Assembly: GCF_900110695.1 (NCBI RefSeq) | Contig: NZ_FOEH01000001.1 | Span: 1,302,001-1,366,000, forward strand | Length of the DNA stretch: 64,000 nucleotides | Direction: 5' to 3' | DNA from: Virgibacillus subterraneus | GTDB lineage: Bacteria; Bacillota; Bacilli; Bacillales; Amphibacillaceae | The notes under the pieces: model-generated | The model's input: the letters and a program-made list of their open reading frames with translations, nothing else | The model's database searches: none | Told to the model about the DNA's origin: nothing | Position numbers and translations under genes: made by a program | In this document: positions 1-7,887 of the stretch, one piece after another | How positions within the stretch are numbered: position 1 is the first letter of the stretch | Layout of the letters: the number at the start of each line of letters is the position of its first letter

Positions 1-1
1 G

Positions 2-436
2 TTGCAGGCCTTTTTTGAAGATATCGAGGAAAAAGTTGGTGTCAGAGCAGATGCTTTAACCTCAAACAGTTCCTATAATGGTTGGACAGCAAATGAAATA
101 CACATAGAAGCCTTTGATCAAGTTTTGAAGGATGAGTTGAACAGGTCTGTCGTACGAGAAAAGTTGGAGGACTTACTGCAGTATGAGAACATTGAGTCTA
201 AGGTAATCGATGAAGTTAAAGAAACAATCCTGGAAAATGACGGTGTTCTGGAAGGAGCAAAACTGTATATCCGAGACCATAGAATTTATGTAAAAGCAGC
301 GAATGATATGGAAGCCTTTTCCTATGACGGGTATATGGAAGGTATTAAAGAGAATATTTATCAGGAATCTGCAGGACCGAAAATTGATTTTATAAATGTG
401 ATATGGGATGGAAGGCGTACAGTGCCATTAGATTAA
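2..436 (+). CDS. Hypothetical protein, probably 5'-truncated by the window edge
   Basis: An open frame of 144 residues begins at a TTG in the second base of the window, so the real start probably lies outside it. The protein is acidic with alternating charged helical stretches (FDQVLKDELNR, VIDEVKETILEND) and ends with a short hydrophobic strand and TVPLD. I see no signal peptide, membrane segment or catalytic motif in the visible part, and I do not recognise the family. It is 38 bases upstream of a lipoprotein gene on the same strand and may share its transcript. Coding character is plausible; function unknown. Confidence 0.6.
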   Translation: MQAFFEDIEEKVGVRADALTSNSSYNGWTANEIHIEAFDQVLKDELNRSVVREKLEDLLQYENIESKVIDEVKETILENDGVLEGAKLYIRDHRIYVKAANDMEAFSYDGYMEGIKENIYQESAGPKIDFINVIWDGRRTVPLD

Positions 437-474
437 TAACCATAATATTTATAACGTGAATGGGAGTTTTGTAA

Positions 475-981
475 TTGAAAATGAAAAAGATCTTTTTCAT
501 TACAGGTTTATTCATCATACTCTTGCTCACTGCATGTGCATCTGAGACAGCAAAAGAGTTAGTTGAATATCATAATAGCTATCTGAATAATGTAAACAGT
601 AAAGGTCAAGAGTTAGATAAAATAATAAAAAAGTCATTAAATACTTCAACGCCGACAGAGGCATATCAGTTACAAAAAGAAAAGGCTATGCCTATTGTAA
701 AAGAGGTTGAAGAATATATTAATTCGCAAGACCCTAAAACGGATATAGTGAAAGAATTGCATCAGATGCGTTTGGAACAATTTAAATTGTGGCATGAAGG
801 GATTCAATTAAAGTTTCAAGCAGTAAAGAAAATGGGAAATCAGTCAGTTAGCCAACAGGAAACGAAGGATATCATTGAAGAGTCAAATAGAATATTAAAA
901 GATGCGATGGAATTGGGTAAGAAAGCCGATAATAAATTCCTTGAATTGGCAGATGAACATGGTCTTGAATTAGAGGAATAA
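475..981 (+). CDS. Predicted lipoprotein of unknown function
   Basis: The 168-residue product starts with a charged MKMKK, a hydrophobic stretch (IFFITGLFIILLL) and a lipobox LTAC with Cys at about residue 21, so it should be exported and lipid-anchored on the outer face of the membrane. The mature part is mostly predicted helix, rich in Lys/Glu/Gln, in the style of small Bacillaceae cell-surface lipoproteins. The start is TTG at 475 behind GGGAG; ATG 481 is an alternative. It sits between a truncated hypothetical gene and a small membrane protein gene on the same strand. Family not recognised. Confidence 0.8.
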   Translation: MKMKKIFFITGLFIILLLTACASETAKELVEYHNSYLNNVNSKGQELDKIIKKSLNTSTPTEAYQLQKEKAMPIVKEVEEYINSQDPKTDIVKELHQMRLEQFKLWHEGIQLKFQAVKKMGNQSVSQQETKDIIEESNRILKDAMELGKKADNKFLELADEHGLELEE

Positions 982-1038
982 AAGTAATGTAATAATCATT
1001 TTTATATTATTTTTGCTAATTGAAAGGGGATGTCGTTT

Positions 1039-1257
1039 TTGTCTAAATCAGAAAAAAATTGGCGAAGGTTCTATATGATTATGATGATTTTTATTTATTG
1101 TTTCTATATACCTATAGAGACATTTGAGTGGTTATCCGGTTCAGGAGGCATTCCATATACAGCTCTTGTGTTAGGTTTTGCTATACCATTATTACGTAAA
1201 AATCATCTTAATACGAAAAAGAAGGGAAAGAGTCATCCTAAATTAGGGGAAAGTTAA
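1039..1257 (+). CDS. Small membrane protein of unknown function
   Basis: The product is about 72 residues with two hydrophobic segments (FYMIMMIFIYCFYIPI and YTALVLGFAIPLL) separated by a short loop, and a basic C-terminal tail (RKNHLNTKKKGKSHPK). ATG 1030 directly touches the AAAGGGG ribosome site, so TTG 1039, nine bases after it, is the better start. It lies 57 bases after the lipoprotein gene and could be co-transcribed with it. I do not recognise the family. Confidence 0.6.
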   Translation: MSKSEKNWRRFYMIMMIFIYCFYIPIETFEWLSGSGGIPYTALVLGFAIPLLRKNHLNTKKKGKSHPKLGES

Positions 1258-1566
1258 ACCTTGTTATAGTGATGCAACGTTAAAAGACATAACGATTCTA
1301 TAAATACACCTTCAAGAAGTTTCTGCTGAGGGTGTATTATGTTTATTAAGGTGAAAATATGGGGGTATTCAAAGGGAGGTATTTTGAACAGTAAAGTATA
1401 AATTATGGAGGAAGATTTAAATTTCATTTTTTTCTATAGCTATTTTTATAAGTCTATGGATAATTATGGCGTTACAATGTGAGCCGTTACCAGATGGAGG
1501 ATAAAAATTGGTATGAACCTATATAAAAAGTAAATTATTTTTAGATTAAAAAAGGGTGAGAGAAAC
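1258..1566. other. Intergenic stretch without a convincing gene
   Basis: Contains an imperfect hairpin at about 1304-1340 (ATACACCTTC pairing with GAGGGTGTAT) that may end the upstream transcript, although the following U-tract is weak. GGAGG-like sequences at about 1375 and 1408 have no proper start codon behind them. A short hydrophobic reading frame near 1424-1503 lacks a normal start and looks like a remnant at best. Confidence 0.4.
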
Positions 1567-2202
1567 TTGAAAATAAGTGAAGAAGAGACTGCAACTGATC
1601 AATTGGCTAGAAATGTTTATAAGAGTCCACTTATTCCTGGGATAGTTGGTATTGGAGTTGTAGCAATACCCCACTGGTCGACCATATATTTTCTAATATG
1701 GGGGTTAATAATAGCATTACTTGTCTTAAGAGTTTTTTTGGGGTATTTAAAGCAAAAACATCTTGATTACAGGTGGCATGCTTTGACAGGCATCTTTGTT
1801 TATGACACAACTGCATTCTTTTTCCTTATTCCGTTTTGGCGCGTAGTAGGTGAACCTTTATGGTTATTACTTGTTCTAATAGGTGTCTATGTTTTATGTC
1901 TAATACTTACACATCATTTTCGGTATGTTGTTGCGGAAGGAGTACTTTCAGCTAGATGGAGGAAAACACTATTCGGGAAAGTGTATTGGACTGTGGCCTT
2001 TCTCTTGGTTATCTTTACAGCAGGCGGATCCTATGGATTTTCAAGGTCGCTACAGGTTTTCCAAGGTTATAACACTGCCCTTTTTGTAACAACAGCATGC
2101 TTAATACCTTTTGGAATCTTATTTATTGTAGGTTTTCATGGGCTCTGGGTTCGTGTGGAGAATCCGGATTATGATCTGAATAGTGAAGAAAACCCTAATT
2201 AA
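1567..2202 (+). CDS. Multi-spanning membrane protein of unknown function
   Basis: The 211-residue protein has about six hydrophobic segments, beginning near residues 25-60 (IVGIGVVAIPHWSTIYF, LIWGLIIALLVLRVFL) and ending near residues 170-195 (FVTTACLIPFGILFIVG), with a short acidic cytoplasmic-looking N-terminus and an acidic C-terminus (DYDLNSEENPN). TTG 1567 follows AAAGGGTGAGAG. No transporter signature or catalytic motif was found, and the family is not recognised. It is the last intact gene of the lineage-specific cluster at the left end. Confidence 0.65.
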   Translation: MKISEEETATDQLARNVYKSPLIPGIVGIGVVAIPHWSTIYFLIWGLIIALLVLRVFLGYLKQKHLDYRWHALTGIFVYDTTAFFFLIPFWRVVGEPLWLLLVLIGVYVLCLILTHHFRYVVAEGVLSARWRKTLFGKVYWTVAFLLVIFTAGGSYGFSRSLQVFQGYNTALFVTTACLIPFGILFIVGFHGLWVRVENPDYDLNSEENPN

Positions 2203-2350
2203 AGTAAAGGATGATAGAGAAAAAGAACAGCATATTAAGAGAAAATATGGTAGTTAAAGTGAGTTGCTGTCTATATGTATGACTTTTCTATATAAAATAA
2301 TCAGCACTGTCACTGTTAATTTTAATTCAATCTTGAAAAGAGTGATAACT

Positions 2351-2546
2351 ATGAATTATGATGATCCATAGGTTAATAAAGAAGCTAAGAAGCATAAGAA
2401 AATTCTTGAATATTTTACGATTAAGCTGACAGGGAGAATACTAATCATTTAGCAATGCATGGGAAGTCTATACACGAAAGACATTTCTCTACACTGCTTT
2501 AATTACTGGGGCAATGTATTTGTTTGCTACGTATGTAGTTCTCTAA
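2351..2546 (+). pseudogene. Remnant of a small membrane protein gene
   Basis: Reading from ATG 2351 gives MNYDDP, an in-frame TAG, then VNKEAKKHKKILEYF and a second stop near 2450. Switching frame by one gives a clean tail, NAWEVYTRKTFLYTAL followed by ITGAMYLFATYVVL and a stop at 2544-2546. The charged head plus one hydrophobic helix reads as a real protein of about 65 residues broken by one nonsense change and one frameshift. A sequencing error could mimic the frameshift but not easily both lesions. Confidence 0.5.
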
Positions 2547-2754
2547 TTTGTAACTAAGAATTATGTTATAAAGGCTTGATGATTAGCTGAGTTTTCTAAT
2601 AACTGGCTTTAAACTATAAAAGGATGGTAGTGTAAACTAAACAATGCAAGCAAGAGTGCATACGACTCTCACTACTTACCTGTTTAGATTACGTTGCCTT
2701 ATCTTACAATCCAATAGAAGCATTCCAATTCGTTGAGCAAACAGTGGTTATTAA
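2547..2754. other. Intergenic stretch with inverted repeat
   Basis: Holds a degenerate copy of the dispersed two-hairpin repeat (2550-2602) and an imperfect inverted repeat: GTAAACTAAACA (2632-2643) against TGTTTAGATTAC (2681-2692), with a small inner stem AGAGT/ACTCT. No U-tract follows on either strand, so it is not an obvious terminator. No gene is seen. Confidence 0.5.
2550..2602 (+). repeat. Degenerate copy of the dispersed two-hairpin repeat
   Basis: Shares the framing blocks AACTAAG at the left and GAGTTTTCTAA at the right with the better copies at 13000-13074 and 45968-46056; the middle has decayed. Confidence 0.4.
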
Positions 2755-3024
2755 TTATAAAATCCCATCCAAGAACTCACGAATCTCATCTGCCTCCATT
2801 TGAGTCTCATGAAATATATGCTCAATTTCCCCCTTTTTGTAAAGGTCGTCTTTTCCAAGTAGAGCAAAACGGTTTTTCTGTAAATAAATGACGATATGTT
2901 TTTTTGGGTTCTCTTCATGTTGCATGAAGGCAAAGTCATAGCGTTGTAATTTCCCCATAAAGCTTATGTAGCGAACCTCTTTTGTTACTGTTTCATCTTT
3001 CAGGTAATCAAACTTATCTCCCAT
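2755..3024 (-). CDS. DUF3055 family small protein
   Basis: The 89-residue protein has the layout I associate with DUF3055: KDETVTKEVRYISFMG, RYDFAF, a basic strand, RFALLGKDDL and a C-terminal acidic helix (ADEIREFLDGIL). It is soluble and has no signal or membrane segment. Function is unknown; the family is confined to Bacillaceae and relatives. It is transcribed away from yutE. ATG 3022-3024 follows a GAGGTGA ribosome site. The family call comes from memory of the motif pattern and is moderate in strength. Confidence 0.7.
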   Translation of the reverse strand: MGDKFDYLKDETVTKEVRYISFMGKLQRYDFAFMQHEENPKKHIVIYLQKNRFALLGKDDLYKKGEIEHIFHETQMEADEIREFLDGIL

Positions 3025-3058
3025 GTTATTTCACCTCGAACAATTTTAGTATTTTTTC

Positions 3059-3130
3059 GCAGTTAAGAAAGTATTAAATACTTTCTCACTGCATAAGTGC
3101 AACTAAGGCTTATCTATATTAAGGCTTGCA
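3059..3130 (+). repeat. Dispersed two-hairpin repeat, left hairpin intact
   Basis: GCAGTTAAGAAAGTAT pairs with ATACTTTCTCACTGC to give a long stem, followed by the conserved link ATAAGTGCAACTAAGGCTTA. The right arm of the second hairpin is missing. It lies in the divergent gap between DUF3055 and yutE. Confidence 0.7.
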
Positions 3131-3141
3131 CTCCAGAGTAT

Positions 3142-3185
3142 AAGGGGTCCTATGAAAGCAAGATACGCTTTCATAAGAATCCCTT
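3142..3185. repeat. Imperfect hairpin in the yutE upstream region
   Basis: AAGGGGTCCTATGAAAGC and GCTTTCATAAGAATCCCTT form an 18-19 bp imperfect stem around a 7-base loop. No U-tract follows. It directly follows the dispersed repeat and may be part of a longer mobile or regulatory unit. Confidence 0.45.
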
Positions 3186-3286
3186 TAACGAATGCCAGGT
3201 TTACTAATACTATAACATGTATTGGTTATTCAATCATTTTAAATATGGTATAGTTGTATGTAGCAGTATTTTGGGAGGGTGAATTC

Positions 3287-3724
3287 ATGTATTTTGTTGA
3301 ACGAAAAAAAATTGAAGAGACACTTATATATATGGAAAAATTACTTAACGAAGTTTCCCGCCATAAGTATGAAACATTTATGGAAAAGTTATACTTGGAA
3401 CGTACTGTACATATGGTAATTGAATCAATACTTGATGTTGGGAATATGATGATCGATGGGTTTATTATGCGTGACCCAGGAAGTTATGAAGACATCATCG
3501 ATATTCTTGTAGATGAGAAAGTGATGCCTGAAAATGATGAGGCAGGCTTTAAGGAAGTAATTCAATTACGGAAAATCGTAGTAAAAGATTATATTGAAGT
3601 AGATCATGCGTTATTGGATCGAACAATTCAGGAAAATAAGGACAAGTTAAATCAGTTCAGTTCATACATCAGAAGTTACTTGGATAATGAGTTAGGCGTT
3701 GCAAATGCTTTTGCAAAAGAATAG
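3287..3724 (+). CDS. yutE: HepT-like DUF86 family protein YutE
   Basis: The 145-residue all-helical protein belongs to the DUF86/HepT-like group and sits upstream of yutF as in B. subtilis. HepT toxins carry RX4HXY; the matching segment here is RKIVVKDY (about residues 95-102), with Lys where the His would be. No nucleotidyltransferase (MNT) antitoxin gene is adjacent, so a toxin role is doubtful. ATG 3287 is chosen because GGGAGG lies 8 bases upstream; an in-frame TTG at 3254 has no ribosome site. Only 18 bases separate it from yutF, which suggests co-transcription. Confidence 0.75.
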   Translation: MYFVERKKIEETLIYMEKLLNEVSRHKYETFMEKLYLERTVHMVIESILDVGNMMIDGFIMRDPGSYEDIIDILVDEKVMPENDEAGFKEVIQLRKIVVKDYIEVDHALLDRTIQENKDKLNQFSSYIRSYLDNELGVANAFAKE

Positions 3725-3742
3725 TGAAGAGGTATTAGATAA

Positions 3743-4513
3743 ATGAGAAGATATAAAGGATATTTAATCGATTTGGATGGTACGATGTATCGGGGTAATG
3801 AACGGATTGACCAAGCTGCTGATTTTGTTTCCAAGCTTGATCAATTTGGTATTCCGTATTTATTTTTGACGAATAATTCCTCTAGGACGCAGTTACAAAT
3901 ATCCGATAAATTACAAAGTATGGATATCCGTTCAACTCCAGAACATGTTTTTACATCGAGTATGGCTACAGCGAAATTTATTAAGCAAAAAAAGCATAAT
4001 GCACGCTGTTTCGTGATTGGAGAAGAAGGACTGTATGATGCTTTACAGCGGGAAGGTCATATTGTTACAGATAAGGATTGTGATTTTGTCGTTATCGGGA
4101 TTGATCATGAAATTAACTATGACAAGCTGTCTAAAGCATGTACTGCAGTTCGTGGGGGTGCTGCGTTCATTTCGACAAATAGTGATGTGGCAATTCCCAC
4201 TGAAAGAGGCCTTGAGCCAGGAAATGGGGCTCTAACATCAGTTGTGACTGTTAGTACTGGTAAAGAGCCAATCTTTATCGGAAAACCTGAAGAGATTATC
4301 ATGGAACAGGCATTAAGTACACTTGGTTTTTCTAAAGACGAAACACTTATGGTTGGTGATAACTATCATACTGATATTCTCGCTGGTATAAATGCTGGTA
4401 TGGATACATTAATGGTATTTACAGGTGTAACTACATATAAAGATTATCCACTGCTTGTTAAAGAACCAACCTATTATGTACATAATTTAACCGAATGGAT
4501 TGACCACATTTAA
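3743..4513 (+). CDS. yutF: HAD-superfamily IIA phosphatase YutF (NagD-like)
   Basis: The 256-residue protein shows the full HAD set: DLDGTMYRG (nucleophile Asp about residue 10, acid/base Asp two later), TNNSSRT, the Lys in GKPEEI and GDNYHTDILAG. The cap between the motifs has the size expected of subclass IIA (NagD/p-nitrophenylphosphatase-like). It is a cytoplasmic phosphatase of small phosphorylated metabolites; the natural substrate cannot be read from sequence. It follows yutE closely and ends at a strong shared terminator. Length matches B. subtilis YutF. Confidence 0.9.
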   Translation: MRRYKGYLIDLDGTMYRGNERIDQAADFVSKLDQFGIPYLFLTNNSSRTQLQISDKLQSMDIRSTPEHVFTSSMATAKFIKQKKHNARCFVIGEEGLYDALQREGHIVTDKDCDFVVIGIDHEINYDKLSKACTAVRGGAAFISTNSDVAIPTERGLEPGNGALTSVVTVSTGKEPIFIGKPEEIIMEQALSTLGFSKDETLMVGDNYHTDILAGINAGMDTLMVFTGVTTYKDYPLLVKEPTYYVHNLTEWIDHI

Positions 4514-4530
4514 ACACACTTATAACAGAT

Positions 4531-4560
4531 AAAAGCCCAGCAAATGCTGGGCTTTTGTTT
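4531..4560. terminator. Bidirectional Rho-independent terminator (yutF / yutG)
   Basis: AAAAGCCCAGC, loop AAAT, GCTGGGCTTTT. A-tract and T-tract on either side let it serve both convergent genes. Confidence 0.9.
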
Positions 4561-4561
4561 G

Positions 4562-5074
4562 TTAATCATCAATTAGCTGGTCATCGCCAGTGGCATGCGC
4601 TAGGCGACTTGATGCTGCAGCGGCAATTGCCCCTACGATATCATCTAAAAATGTATGGCATTCCCCTGTCGATTTATCATTCAATCGTTTTAAAATGCCT
4701 GGTTTTTGTTTATCAATATAACCATAATTCGTAAAACCAATGGAACCATACACATTAACAATAGAAAATGCCACAATCTCATCGATTCCATATAAGCTTT
4801 CATCGGTTTCAATTGTTGTTTGAAGTGGCTGGGCAAGCATATTCTGCTCAGCAAGCTTATCCAGTTGTATTCCTGTTAAAACAGCATTCTGCACTTCTCT
4901 TTTTGTTAATACACGATCCACGTTATGCAAGCAATCATCCATGCTCAATTCATCATGATATTTTGATTGCAGGTAATACACCAGCTCCGCAATATCTTCT
5001 AATGTAACACCACGTTCTGTTAACCATTCTCTTGCTTTTTGTTCCAGTTCACTCTGATTCGTATTTTCATCCAT
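4562..5074 (-). CDS. yutG: PgpA-like phosphatidylglycerophosphatase A-related protein YutG
   Basis: The 170-residue protein has the C-terminal PgpA-type core with an acidic cluster (YGIDEIVAFSIVNVYGSIG, then FLDDIVGAIAAAA), preceded by about 80 residues of helix not found in enterobacterial PgpA. Unlike membrane-bound PgpA it has only one or two weakly hydrophobic stretches. The family removes phosphate from phosphatidylglycerophosphate; whether this shorter Bacillus form has that activity is not settled by sequence. It is transcribed opposite yutF and yutH. ATG 5072-5074 follows GGAAGAAAAGGTGAT. Confidence 0.85.
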   Translation of the reverse strand: MDENTNQSELEQKAREWLTERGVTLEDIAELVYYLQSKYHDELSMDDCLHNVDRVLTKREVQNAVLTGIQLDKLAEQNMLAQPLQTTIETDESLYGIDEIVAFSIVNVYGSIGFTNYGYIDKQKPGILKRLNDKSTGECHTFLDDIVGAIAAAASSRLAHATGDDQLIDD

Positions 5075-5160
5075 TTAATATCACCTTTTCTTCCGGAAAT
5101 TTGTTAAGATATTTCTTTTTCAAACATACACTAATAATAGTCATGAAAGGGGAGACCAAC

Positions 5161-6129
5161 ATGAGGGATTTACTCGCAACATATTATGGGATTCAAGCAA
5201 ATGAAAGAACTGTTTGGAATGGGGTAGAAGGACTCAAACATAATAACTTATTTTATTTTACCATTTCTGCTGAACAGAGGGAAATTATACATATGGAGCA
5301 GGCAGCACTTGCTTATTATCTATATGAAAATAATTACACCCAAACAGCTATTCCCGTTCCAAATAGGAAGGGCGAGTGGTACACAGAATACCACAATGAG
5401 AATCACATGGTATTTCAATTGGAAGATAATCCTGTTGACAGCAGTGTAGTACATGGAGCATCTCTAGCTCAATTTCATCAAACTGGTTCACGGTATCAAT
5501 ATGAGCCACAGACTATTTCAAGCTATGGTCAATGGAAACAATTATGGATTGATAAGTTAACCGCTTTTGAAAAGCAGATTGAGGTGGATTCAGCTGAATA
5601 TCCTAATGAATACCACAGACTTTTAGTAGATGCTTTACCATATATAATTGGAGTAAGTGAAAATGCAATCCAGTATATGCAGGAGAGCGAGTATGAATCA
5701 CGGTTTCATGAAGTTGATCAAGGTACTATTGCCTTCAGAAGATATCATGGAGAGATTGAATCAACCATATGGACTACTGACCTCGTATATGACCACCCTG
5801 TTCGTGATTTAGCGGAATATATCAGGTTTAAATTACTGAAGCATGAAGATCCAATGAATGGGATTAAAGATTTTCTGGATGAATATAAACAGGTACGGAC
5901 ACTCTCTATTTTCAGCTGGCGTTTAATGTACGCACGATTACTGTATCCAATCCATTTGTTTGATATTATCGAACAAGGTTTCACAAAACAACAGTATGAG
6001 CAACGCTATGATGAGTTGGATGAAATGCTAGAAAATCAGTCTATATACGAGGAGCGGTTAGGTAATCTTTTTGACCATTTAGGTATTGATAGTAAAGAAT
6101 TACAAATTCCTATGTTACACTGGCTATAA
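5161..6129 (+). CDS. yutH: Spore coat-associated protein YutH
   Basis: The 322-residue product matches the YutH/CotS-like group, proteins with a degenerate kinase (aminoglycoside phosphotransferase-like) fold. Features seen are an N-terminal small lobe (residues 1-80), FHEVDQGTIAFRRYHGEIES in place of a catalytic loop, and a helical C-terminus; the usual HGD catalytic triad is absent, so a structural role is likely. ATG 5161 has AAAGGGGAGA upstream; the frame is open further back but without a ribosome site. It lies 23 bases before the 2-hydroxyacid dehydrogenase gene. Its presence supports a spore-former. Confidence 0.8.
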   Translation: MRDLLATYYGIQANERTVWNGVEGLKHNNLFYFTISAEQREIIHMEQAALAYYLYENNYTQTAIPVPNRKGEWYTEYHNENHMVFQLEDNPVDSSVVHGASLAQFHQTGSRYQYEPQTISSYGQWKQLWIDKLTAFEKQIEVDSAEYPNEYHRLLVDALPYIIGVSENAIQYMQESEYESRFHEVDQGTIAFRRYHGEIESTIWTTDLVYDHPVRDLAEYIRFKLLKHEDPMNGIKDFLDEYKQVRTLSIFSWRLMYARLLYPIHLFDIIEQGFTKQQYEQRYDELDEMLENQSIYEERLGNLFDHLGIDSKELQIPMLHWL

Positions 6130-6152
6130 GCTTGATATAGGAGCGGATAATT

Positions 6153-7124
6153 ATGAAAAAGCCAATTATTTATGTAACACGGAAAATTCCGGATGAGATT
6201 TTAGTGCCTTATCAGGATTCCCTTGACTTTCGTATGTGGGAGGAAGAGGATATTCCTGTTCCAAGAGATGTGCTCTTAGAAGAGGTAAAGGAAGCTGATG
6301 GTGTGCTATGCTTGCTTACTGAAAAAATGGATCGTGAATTATTTGAGAATGCCCCACAGTTAAGAGTTGTTGCAAATATGGCTGTGGGTTATGACAATAT
6401 TGATTTAGAAGCGGCTCAGGAAAGGAATGTTATCGTTACAAATACACCTGATGTGTTAACCGAAACAACTGCCGATTTAGCTTTTTCTTTATTAACTGCT
6501 ACGTCACGCAGAATTGTAGAAGCAAATGATTATATTCGTGAAGGCAAGTGGAATCATTGGTCGCCATACTTAATGGCAGGCTCTGATATCCATGGGAAGA
6601 AAGTTGGAATCGTTGGAATGGGAAGAATTGGTGAATCTATTGCCAGACGTGCAGAAGGGTTTGGCATGCCAATTATGTACCACAATCGTTCACGAAAGCC
6701 TAGTGCTGAAAACGACCTTGGAGCTACCTATATGGACTTTGACGAATTGCTTCGTGAAGCTGATTTTGTTGTTTCAGTTATTCCCTTAACAACTGAGACA
6801 AGAAAGCTGTTCAATAAGGACGCTTTCCAGAAAATGAAAACATCTGCTATCTTTATCAACGTGTCACGTGGAGGAGTAGTGGATGAAAAGGCTCTGTATC
6901 ATGCTCTAAATGAGAATACGATTCATGCTGCCGGCCTGGATGTATTTGAGGAAGAACCGATTGACGCAAATCACCCACTTGTGAAGCTGAACAATGTTGT
7001 TTGTTTGCCGCATATCGGATCAGCAAGTGTAGAAACGCGGACTAAAATGCTTCATCTTTGCATGGATAACCTTCTAGCAAGCTTTAATGGAGAAGGCCCA
7101 ATAACACCTGTGAAAAATTCATAA
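6153..7124 (+). CDS. D-isomer 2-hydroxyacid dehydrogenase (glyoxylate/hydroxypyruvate reductase-like)
   Basis: The 323-residue protein has the split catalytic domain and a central NAD(P)-binding Rossmann domain, VGIVGMGRIGESIARR (about residues 150-165). Catalytic residues are visible as Arg in NVSRGGVVDE, Glu in DVFEEEPI and His in LPHIGSAS. Length and the TPDVLTETTADLAF segment fit the glyoxylate/hydroxypyruvate reductase group rather than SerA, which would carry an ACT domain. HNRSRKP after the Rossmann fold suggests NADPH preference. Shine-Dalgarno GGAG lies upstream of ATG 6153. Confidence 0.85.
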   Translation: MKKPIIYVTRKIPDEILVPYQDSLDFRMWEEEDIPVPRDVLLEEVKEADGVLCLLTEKMDRELFENAPQLRVVANMAVGYDNIDLEAAQERNVIVTNTPDVLTETTADLAFSLLTATSRRIVEANDYIREGKWNHWSPYLMAGSDIHGKKVGIVGMGRIGESIARRAEGFGMPIMYHNRSRKPSAENDLGATYMDFDELLREADFVVSVIPLTTETRKLFNKDAFQKMKTSAIFINVSRGGVVDEKALYHALNENTIHAAGLDVFEEEPIDANHPLVKLNNVVCLPHIGSASVETRTKMLHLCMDNLLASFNGEGPITPVKNS

Positions 7125-7152
7125 AAAAGCAGACTATCCTCAGTCTGCTTTT
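7125..7152. terminator. Bidirectional terminator (2-hydroxyacid dehydrogenase / yutI)
   Basis: AAAAGCAGACT, loop ATCCTC, AGTCTGCTTTT; an 11-bp perfect stem with A/T tracts on both sides. Confidence 0.9.
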
Positions 7153-7165
7153 AATAAGTTATATT

Positions 7166-7390
7166 TTAAAATACTTGTTCGATTTCTGTAACACCTGGGA
7201 CCTCTGCCATTAAAGCACGTTCAATTCCAGCTTTCAACGTGATTGTAGAACTTGGGCAGTTACCGCAAGCACCCATAAGACGAAGAAGTACAATGCCCTC
7301 GTTATCAACATCAATTAGCTCCACATCTCCACCATCACGTAGTAAAAATGGGCGTAATTTGTTTAAAACTTCCTGTACTTGCTCTTGCAT
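7166..7390 (-). CDS. yutI: NifU C-terminal domain Fe-S scaffold/carrier YutI (Nfu type)
   Basis: The 74-residue protein is a stand-alone NifU C-terminal domain: [12 protein letters not shown], then the cysteine pair in [16 protein letters not shown] and the end [12 protein letters not shown]. The CxxC pair bridges a labile [4Fe-4S] cluster between two subunits, passed on to apo-proteins in the cytoplasm. ATG 7390 is preferred to the longer frame because AAAGGAGA lies 8 bases upstream. The A-type carrier yutM lies 1.4 kb away, so two Fe-S transfer factors share this block. Confidence 0.92.
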   Translation of the reverse strand: MQEQVQEVLNKLRPFLLRDGGDVELIDVDNEGIVLLRLMGACGNCPSSTITLKAGIERALMAEVPGVTEIEQVF

Positions 7391-7538
7391 TATCCATCTT
7401 CTCCTTTCTGATATCATTATAAAACGGATTAGGAAAAAAATCTATCCAAAATTTCATTTGTGTATAGTAGATATTTTTATTTTATCTTTTATTAAAGATT
7501 TTGTAAAATATAAGTAACTAAGATGTGGAGGTTTCGCA

Positions 7539-7865
7539 ATGGGAAAAAGTATCTTGATATCGGTTTACGGAGCAGAACAGATTTGCGCAAGCTGTGTTGG
7601 AGCACCTGGGTCTTTGGACACATATGAATGGCTGCAGGCTGCAATAGGGAGAAAGTATATTGATGATGTCATTGAATATGAATATATTGACATAAATCAG
7701 CCTCCTGATGTCGAGAAACATCAGCAATTTGTTGAACGCATTTTTGAAGAAGATTTATTTTATCCAATTGTATTTGTGAATGATGAATTGGTTGCTGAAG
7801 GCATTCCAAGACTTAAGACGATATATAGTGAATTAGATAAAAATGGAGCAGTTCTTCAACCATAA
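7539..7865 (+). CDS. yuzD: YuzD family thioredoxin-fold protein (DUF1462)
   Basis: The 108-residue protein matches YuzD: SVYGAEQICASCVGAPGS with a CxxC (CASC) close to the N-terminus, a conserved Ser/Pro rich turn, and FYPIVFVNDELVAEG as the cis-Pro strand of a thioredoxin-like fold. A redox or metal role is possible but not shown. GGAGG lies upstream of ATG 7539. Its 3' end runs directly into the dapF leader, so the two genes are likely co-transcribed. The same gene neighbours Fe-S factors in B. subtilis. Confidence 0.88.
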   Translation: MGKSILISVYGAEQICASCVGAPGSLDTYEWLQAAIGRKYIDDVIEYEYIDINQPPDVEKHQQFVERIFEEDLFYPIVFVNDELVAEGIPRLKTIYSELDKNGAVLQP

Positions 7866-7887
7866 ATGGAATGAGGTTTGTTTTGAC

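Noticed and set aside
3254-3286. TTG start of yutE at 3254
   Set aside because: The only good ribosome site, GGGAGG, lies within this stretch and fits ATG 3287.
3287-3724. Active HepT toxin of a toxin-antitoxin pair
   Set aside because: The catalytic His of RX4HXY is Lys and no antitoxin gene is adjacent.
5032-5160. N-terminal extension of yutH
   Set aside because: It overlaps the divergent yutG start and has no ribosome site, while ATG 5161 has AAAGGGGAGA upstream.
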